Source of the DNA: Deuterostichococcus epilithicus
Lineage: Eukaryota > Chlorophyta > Trebouxiophyceae > Prasiolales > Stichococcaceae
NCBI GenBank assembly: GCA_033439295.1
Contig: JAVTLE010000004.1
Location: 620,012-684,011 of the forward strand
DNA: 64,000 bases
Direction of reading: 5' to 3'
Every line of letters begins with the position of its first letter. The first letter of the stretch is position 1. The translations under genes were made by a program, and so were the position numbers. Below are positions 61,401 through 64,000 of this stretch, piece after piece. The notes under the pieces were generated by a model. That model made no database searches, was not told the origin of the DNA, and saw only the letters and a list, made by a program, of their open reading frames with translations.

Positions 61401-62146
61401 TGGCCACCGGGGTCAGGAGCGCAGCGTCAGCGCTGTCACAACTGGTTTACATTAGACACAGGCTCCACGCGTCAGCAGGCTCACAGCCAGCGGCAGGTCT
61501 GCATATGTCCAATGGCGCAGATAGCAGACCGCGCCTGCTCAGTTTGTGTTGCAAGCTATATTTAGCTAAATTTTCTACGAAGGTGCAGGTAGATGGTATT
61601 ATGTCGTCGAGGGTAGTTGCTGAAGCGGTCGGATGTCTGTTAGAACTTCAAAGCATGCCACTGCCACAAAACTGCACATCACTGCCACCGTCACAGATGG
61701 CAGGGTGCCTGGGTTCCGGTTTCAGATCATGCACTTTTCGGCATTACGTATACGACCTTTCCCAGCAGACCGCGTGTTGGGCAGCAGTGGCGACACTGTC
61801 GCAGGTTATGGGCATTTTGAGTGTGCTGGAGTGTTTACAGACGAGTTGGTTTCCAACAGCAGGCAGACGAGCGCCGCCGCATGAGATTGCTTTTGCTGCT
61901 GGCCATGCAACGTGCTGTGTCTGCCCCTCTAACTCCAAAGCCGACAGCGGACGCCCTCCCTCCGCCGCCGGGAGCGGCGCTGCTGCCGCCGGGGCCGCGG
62001 CCGGCGCAGCCGCTCGCGCTGCCAGGGGCTGTCGCAGCAAGCCACTGGGCTGAGAAGGCCGCAAGCTGCCCGACAGTGCGGCCGAAGTGTGCGGCTCAGA
62101 AAAGCTGCTGCTGCCTCAGTGCCGCGGCCCCCCAAAGGCTTCCGCC
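61401..62146. other. Convergent spacer between TMEM222 and RPS28
   Basis: This holds both 3' flanks. A Pro/Ala-rich frame is open on each strand around 61880-62060, but it has no motif and the composition is that of GC-rich shadow frames. Confidence 0.4.
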
Positions 62147-62828
62147 TCACCGGAGGCGGCGCGCCTCACGCTCGGACTCCATGAGCGTCAGGATGTCACC
62201 TGCGCCCCAGCAGGAGGGTTCGACAAGCCTCCATACTCATTCCCAGGAAGCTGCCGACGAGAAACGAGTTTGCGAGCGTGCAATTTGAAAAGATGCATGC
62301 TCGGGATGAGCCGGCGGAGATGCAGTCGTGAGTGCAGGCTCCAGGACAGGGCAGCCGCCTTCCAAAGAGACCCAAGGACGCACCCTCGCGGACGGGGCCC
62401 TTGACGTTGCGCATGATGAGCCGGTTCTGGTCGTCCAGGAACTTGACGCGCACCTGCGTGACCTGCATATCGAAGAGCGGCGCTCGTCAGACAAGGGATA
62501 TCACAGCTGTGGACTGTGTTGCGATTTTGCGCCGGTGCAGCATGATGATGTGGCAAAGCATGACGTACGGCGTCGAGAACCAGTACAGCCATGAACACAT
62601 GGGCGCAGAGTCATGGGGCCCTAGAATGCCATGAATGCAATGCCGGCAGCTCTAAAGCTGTCACGAAGAGTCTGCCGCCAGGGAAGCAGTCGGAGTCAAT
62701 GCCGTCATAATCGAGAGGTAGCCAGCTCTGCCCACCTGGCCACGAGAGCCAGTGCGGCCGATGACCTTCATGACGATGGCAAGCTTCACGGGGGTATCCT
62801 GCACATTTGCACAGTACCACCATGTCAT
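62147..62828 (-). CDS. RPS28: 40S ribosomal protein S28 (eS28)
   Basis: Small-subunit ribosomal protein. Three exons agree in phase: 62798-62736 ([20 protein letters not shown]), 62462-62384 ([20 protein letters not shown] then KGPVREG) and 62199-62147 ([16 protein letters not shown], stop 62147-62149). These cover the whole family length of about 64 residues except the initiator Met. Two explanations fit. The frame runs on upstream without a stop to ATG 62828, giving a ten-residue extension [10 protein letters not shown]. Alternatively the CAG at 62799-62801 is an acceptor and the ATG comes from a separate first exon, so that the protein begins MDTPVKLA as in plants. The second is more likely from family conservation. 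Both internal introns use GTG donors. Confidence 0.92.
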
Positions 62829-64000
62829 TCGCAGCGGTGACACGTCGGCGTGTTGGCGCCGGCTTGCTGACTGCTAGCTCGATGAATTACAGCTCGAGCT
62901 GGGTATGGTACTCCGAGGGCGTTCTCAGGCTCTCGTAGCCGCAACTGGAACCTCAGCTCCAAGCAAGCTGCCCTCAAGATGCTGGTGCACCATGCTGCCC
63001 CAAACGCGTATATGTGCCGCTATTGTCAAGTTGCTGCAGCGCGACGCCAGTTTGTTCATGATGCAGGCGACTGCACTGCTGCTGCAGCATGCCGTGCCGC
63101 TGAACCTCCAGCCAGCCAGACATCTACTGTTGACACTCGACCCCAACTGCCGCGCGAGCACAGCTTGGCTGCTCTTGCAGCTGGTGCGCTCTTTCCAAAG
63201 GCACGTGTCTCGAGCAGCTCGCTGCCCGTCGGTTCCTTAAAGCCCACTTCCCGAGACCGTGCTGCTTCTCGCCCATCCTAACAAACCACAGGCGCCGCTG
63301 CCAGCTGCAGGGGCCAGCAAAGCAGCAACAACTCACCATGATGGCTCGACACCTGAGGACGTCGGCAACAGGCGTCCCTGCGCAAGCTGCAAAGGGCCAG
63401 GCGCTGGGCGGGCACAGTGGCAAAATGCCGTCGGCGCTGCTAAACCCGCCTCGGGTCAAGGCCTTCAGCACTTAGCCGATTTCGCGTTACGGTGCAGCGG
63501 TGCAGGCAATTTGCAGCAGCCGTGCTCACTCTGCAGAAAGGCTGCGCAGCCTCGTCATCTCAGAGTCTGATCGTGTTGCAGAATCGCAGGAAAGTGGCCG
63601 GTCGAGCCTGTCGCACCCCTGGTCTCGCCCACTCGGTTGCATTCGGTGCTGCTTTCGGAACTTTCGGCGCTGCGACAAGGAGTTGCTGGCGGCATAAGAA
63701 ACTGTTGGATTGAACGTCACCTTGCAGAAGGCTCCAGGCGCCATGGCCCGACAGGTGCACGATCTCGACGTTTGCCTACTGCACATGACTTGCATGCCGC
63801 CTCGAGAGCCGGTGCTACGATCATCGCTGACATGCCGCTTTCTGTTATTCATGTCGTCAACATCTACAGCTCAGACGTCTGACAACCTGCAGGGTGCTGA
63901 GGCTAAGCGATACAAGGCAGCCGGCGCGGCCGCTGCCTGCGGCAGCCCGGCAGGCCGTGCTGCAGCACAAGCCATATTTTCTGCCGGCGCGCCAGCGAGT
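62829..64000. other. RPS28 upstream region and right edge; possible exon at the very end
   Basis: The first non-coding exon and promoter of RPS28 should lie here. At 63892-64000, after a CTGCAG, both strands stay open to the window edge (plus: GAEAKRYKAAGAAAACG), so an exon of a neighbouring gene may be cut by the border. Nothing else is assignable. Confidence 0.35.

Noticed and set aside
1-64000. CRISPR arrays, bacterial operons, insertion sequences or phage modules
   Set aside because: No spaced direct-repeat arrays, no transposase motifs and no ribosome-binding-site-spaced operons; all recognised genes are intron-containing eukaryotic genes.

Overview
The window looks like nuclear DNA of a green alga, probably a trebouxiophyte (Chlorella/Coccomyxa-like). 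Coding sequence is GC-rich and genes are split into many short exons (often 25-250 bases) separated by 60-500-base introns. Proteins carry Ala/Gly/Gln/Pro-rich inserts, and several families are plant-type (agenet chromatin reader, DUF629-type ubiquitin hydrolase relative, RTE1/TMEM222, CNX1). Scattered single N characters indicate a draft assembly. The lineage assignment is inference; no marker gene fixes it.

Layout, left to right. 1-3.9 kb: fragments of an unidentified plus-strand membrane-protein gene. 5.3-20.2 kb, minus: one very long SNF2-family chromatin-remodelling ATPase with an N-terminal agenet module and C-terminal PHD fingers. 21.0-21.3 kb, minus: a small one-helix membrane protein. 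21.7-25.9 kb, plus: molybdenum insertase CNX1 (E domain only), solved to the base in nine exons. 26.2-29.0 kb, plus: a secreted GDSL lipase/esterase with a suspected one-base frameshift in its catalytic motif. 29.7-31.1 kb, minus: a tentative Pro/Thr/Ala-repeat surface protein. 32.6-49.0 kb, minus: a giant plant-type ubiquitin carboxyl-terminal hydrolase-related protein whose coiled-coil and Pro/Gln-rich regions precede the catalytic domain. 50.4 kb, plus: a 65-residue membrane protein. 50.8-51.9 kb, minus: EMC8/9 (five exons, 212 residues). 52.3-56.6 kb, plus: mitochondrial stomatin-like protein 2. 57.4-59.1 kb, plus: an atypical protein kinase. 60.1-61.4 kb, plus: TMEM222/RTE1. 62.1-62.8 kb, minus: ribosomal protein S28e.

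The genes are ordinary housekeeping and regulatory eukaryotic genes with no visible pathway clustering, so no operon-like system is claimed. The striking signal lies in the gene structure. Many introns contain a degenerate direct copy of the neighbouring exon end, sometimes including the splice site, as seen in at least six genes. In addition, 4 of the 27 introns that could be placed to the base use GC rather than GT donors. A 132-base, about 98% identical dispersed repeat sits in two introns of the ubiquitin-hydrolase gene. Exon limits for CNX1, EMC8/9, SLP2 (exons 1-11), TMEM222 and RPS28 were fixed by reading-phase agreement. Those of the two giant genes are approximate.
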